A stretch of 64,000 nucleotides of DNA from Paenibacillus azoreducens (GTDB lineage Bacteria; Bacillota; Bacilli; Paenibacillales; Paenibacillaceae). The notes below the pieces were generated by a model. It did no database searches and was not told the DNA's origin. It worked only from the letters and a program-made list of their open reading frames with translations. Of this stretch, positions 63,540 through 64,000 are shown one piece after another. Within the stretch, counting starts at the first letter, position 1. Every line of letters starts with the position of its first letter. Position numbers and translations under genes: made by a program. The DNA lies in the NCBI RefSeq assembly GCF_021654775.1, contig NZ_AP025343.1, positions 1,302,001-1,366,000 on the forward strand. Direction: 5' to 3'.

Positions 63540-64000
63540 TTGATGACGCCATGAACTCTACGAGCGATAGGGGGTGTTTATTAGTACATGCTTTGTGCCT
63601 TGTATAGCCGTGTATTCTCGTAAAGGGGCTGTCCAATAAGTCCCCAAAATAAAAAGTTGGACGGGAAAACGTCATGTTTTCCGTCCAACTTTTTTTGTTC
63701 TGTCGCTTTTGCAGGAAAGTGGCTGAGCGGATGCCCGCCACCTTCAGTAGATTGTGGGCCAAAGCCACAATCCCAAATTCGGTGTGAACCTTCTCCATCC
63801 CTCGCAAGGAGAAGCGACGGAACGAGCGATTGCCCTTGATGTGACCGAATACGCTTTCTACCTCGACTTTACGCCGAGCATAGATCGCAGATCTCTCGTC
63901 ATCCTCAAGGGCTTTCTTGGCCTTTGCTTTTAACTCTTCCCAGATTGTATTCCAGTGTACCTGGCGGTTCCCCTTGGCCTTGGTGCAGCTTGCCTTGAGT
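63535..64000 (-). CDS. IS1182-family transposase, C-terminal part (5' end outside window)
   Basis: The minus-strand frame is open to the right edge. It reads a DDE transposase end: ARRKVEVESVFGHIKGNRSF, RRFSLRGMEKVHTEFG and ALAHNLLKVAG. The glutamate in KVEVESVFGHIK is the last catalytic acid of the DDE triad. The frame continues past the inverted repeat at 63625 into flanking DNA and stops only at 63535, so about 30 C-terminal residues are not encoded by the element. The natural stop may have been lost, or the element may rely on one in the target. Confidence 0.85.
   Translation of the reverse strand, partial: LKASCTKAKGNRQVHWNTIWEELKAKAKKALEDDERSAIYARRKVEVESVFGHIKGNRSFRRFSLRGMEKVHTEFGIVALAHNLLKVAGIRSATFLQKRQNKKSWTENMTFSRPTFYFGDLLDSPFTRIHGYTRHKACTNKHPLSLVEFMASSK
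63625..64000 (-). mobile_element. IS1182-like insertion sequence (one end visible)
   Basis: The terminus begins GGGGCTGTCCAATAAGTCCCC at 63625, a typical end for this family, followed inward by a terminator hairpin and the transposase gene. The other end is outside the window, so target duplication cannot be checked. Confidence 0.75.
63651..63697. terminator. Perfect 20-bp hairpin inside the insertion end
   Basis: AAAAAGTTGGACGGGAAAAC (63651-63670) pairs with its full complement at 63676-63695 around GTCAT, with T or A runs on both sides. It is a bidirectional terminator that would stop riboswitch transcription from crossing the element. Confidence 0.9.

Overview
The window reads as chromosomal DNA from a Paenibacillus-like member of the Bacillota. 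Supporting signs are moderate GC, strong AGGAGG ribosome sites, several very large secreted proteins with S-layer homology (SLH) anchors, CUT1 sugar ABC transporters, YesM-type histidine kinases paired with AraC-type response regulators, and stand-alone GNAT, IDEAL and CYTH genes. No rRNA or tRNA genes were seen. No database search was possible, so all family calls rest on motifs read by eye.

Layout. (1) 1-3.6 kb: the end of a sugar ABC operon (two permeases, an Idh/MocA oxidoreductase, a GNAT). (2) 3.8-6.2 kb, minus strand: a secreted M13 metallopeptidase carrying SLH repeats. (3) 6.6-18.4 kb: a secreted carbohydrate operon with a GH97 enzyme, a small secreted one-module protein, a GH31 enzyme and an SLH protein. 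(4) 18.5-20.6 kb, minus strand: a coiled-coil DUF2325-like protein. (5) 20.7-35.0 kb: a type I-C CRISPR-Cas locus with two arrays (16 and about 34 repeats), each with a matching leader, around cas3-[IS110 remnant]-cas5-cas8c(cas11c)-cas7-cas4-cas1-cas2. (6) 35.2-49.7 kb: a second carbohydrate block with two permeases, a GH65 phosphorylase, a two-component system, a binding lipoprotein and a giant SLH-anchored hydrolase-like protein. (7) 49.8-50.8 kb: a 265-bp tandem intergenic repeat. (8) 51.1-57.4 kb: a 2096-residue surface protein fusing a phosphodiester glycosidase to a metallophosphatase. (9) 57.7-64 kb: a LuxI/FeeM-like acyltransferase, a chemoreceptor, a MinD paralogue, an IDEAL protein, a CYTH protein, and a cobalamin riboswitch followed by an IS1182-like insertion.

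How the parts fit. Blocks 3 and 6 look like one alpha-glucan-type utilisation system. Three promoters (before GH97, before the transporter/GH65 genes, before the binding protein) share the same arrangement: two 13-bp half-sites exactly 20 bp apart, with the second starting exactly 38 bp upstream of a -10 box. The encoded AraC-type regulator is the obvious candidate to bind them. The GH97, GH31 and SLH-anchored enzymes share an unassigned ~180-residue beta-rich module, and GH97, GH31 and a small secreted protein share another of ~105 residues. The likely scheme is surface cleavage, import of oligosaccharides and intracellular phosphorolysis by GH65. The CRISPR locus lies between the two halves of this regulon.
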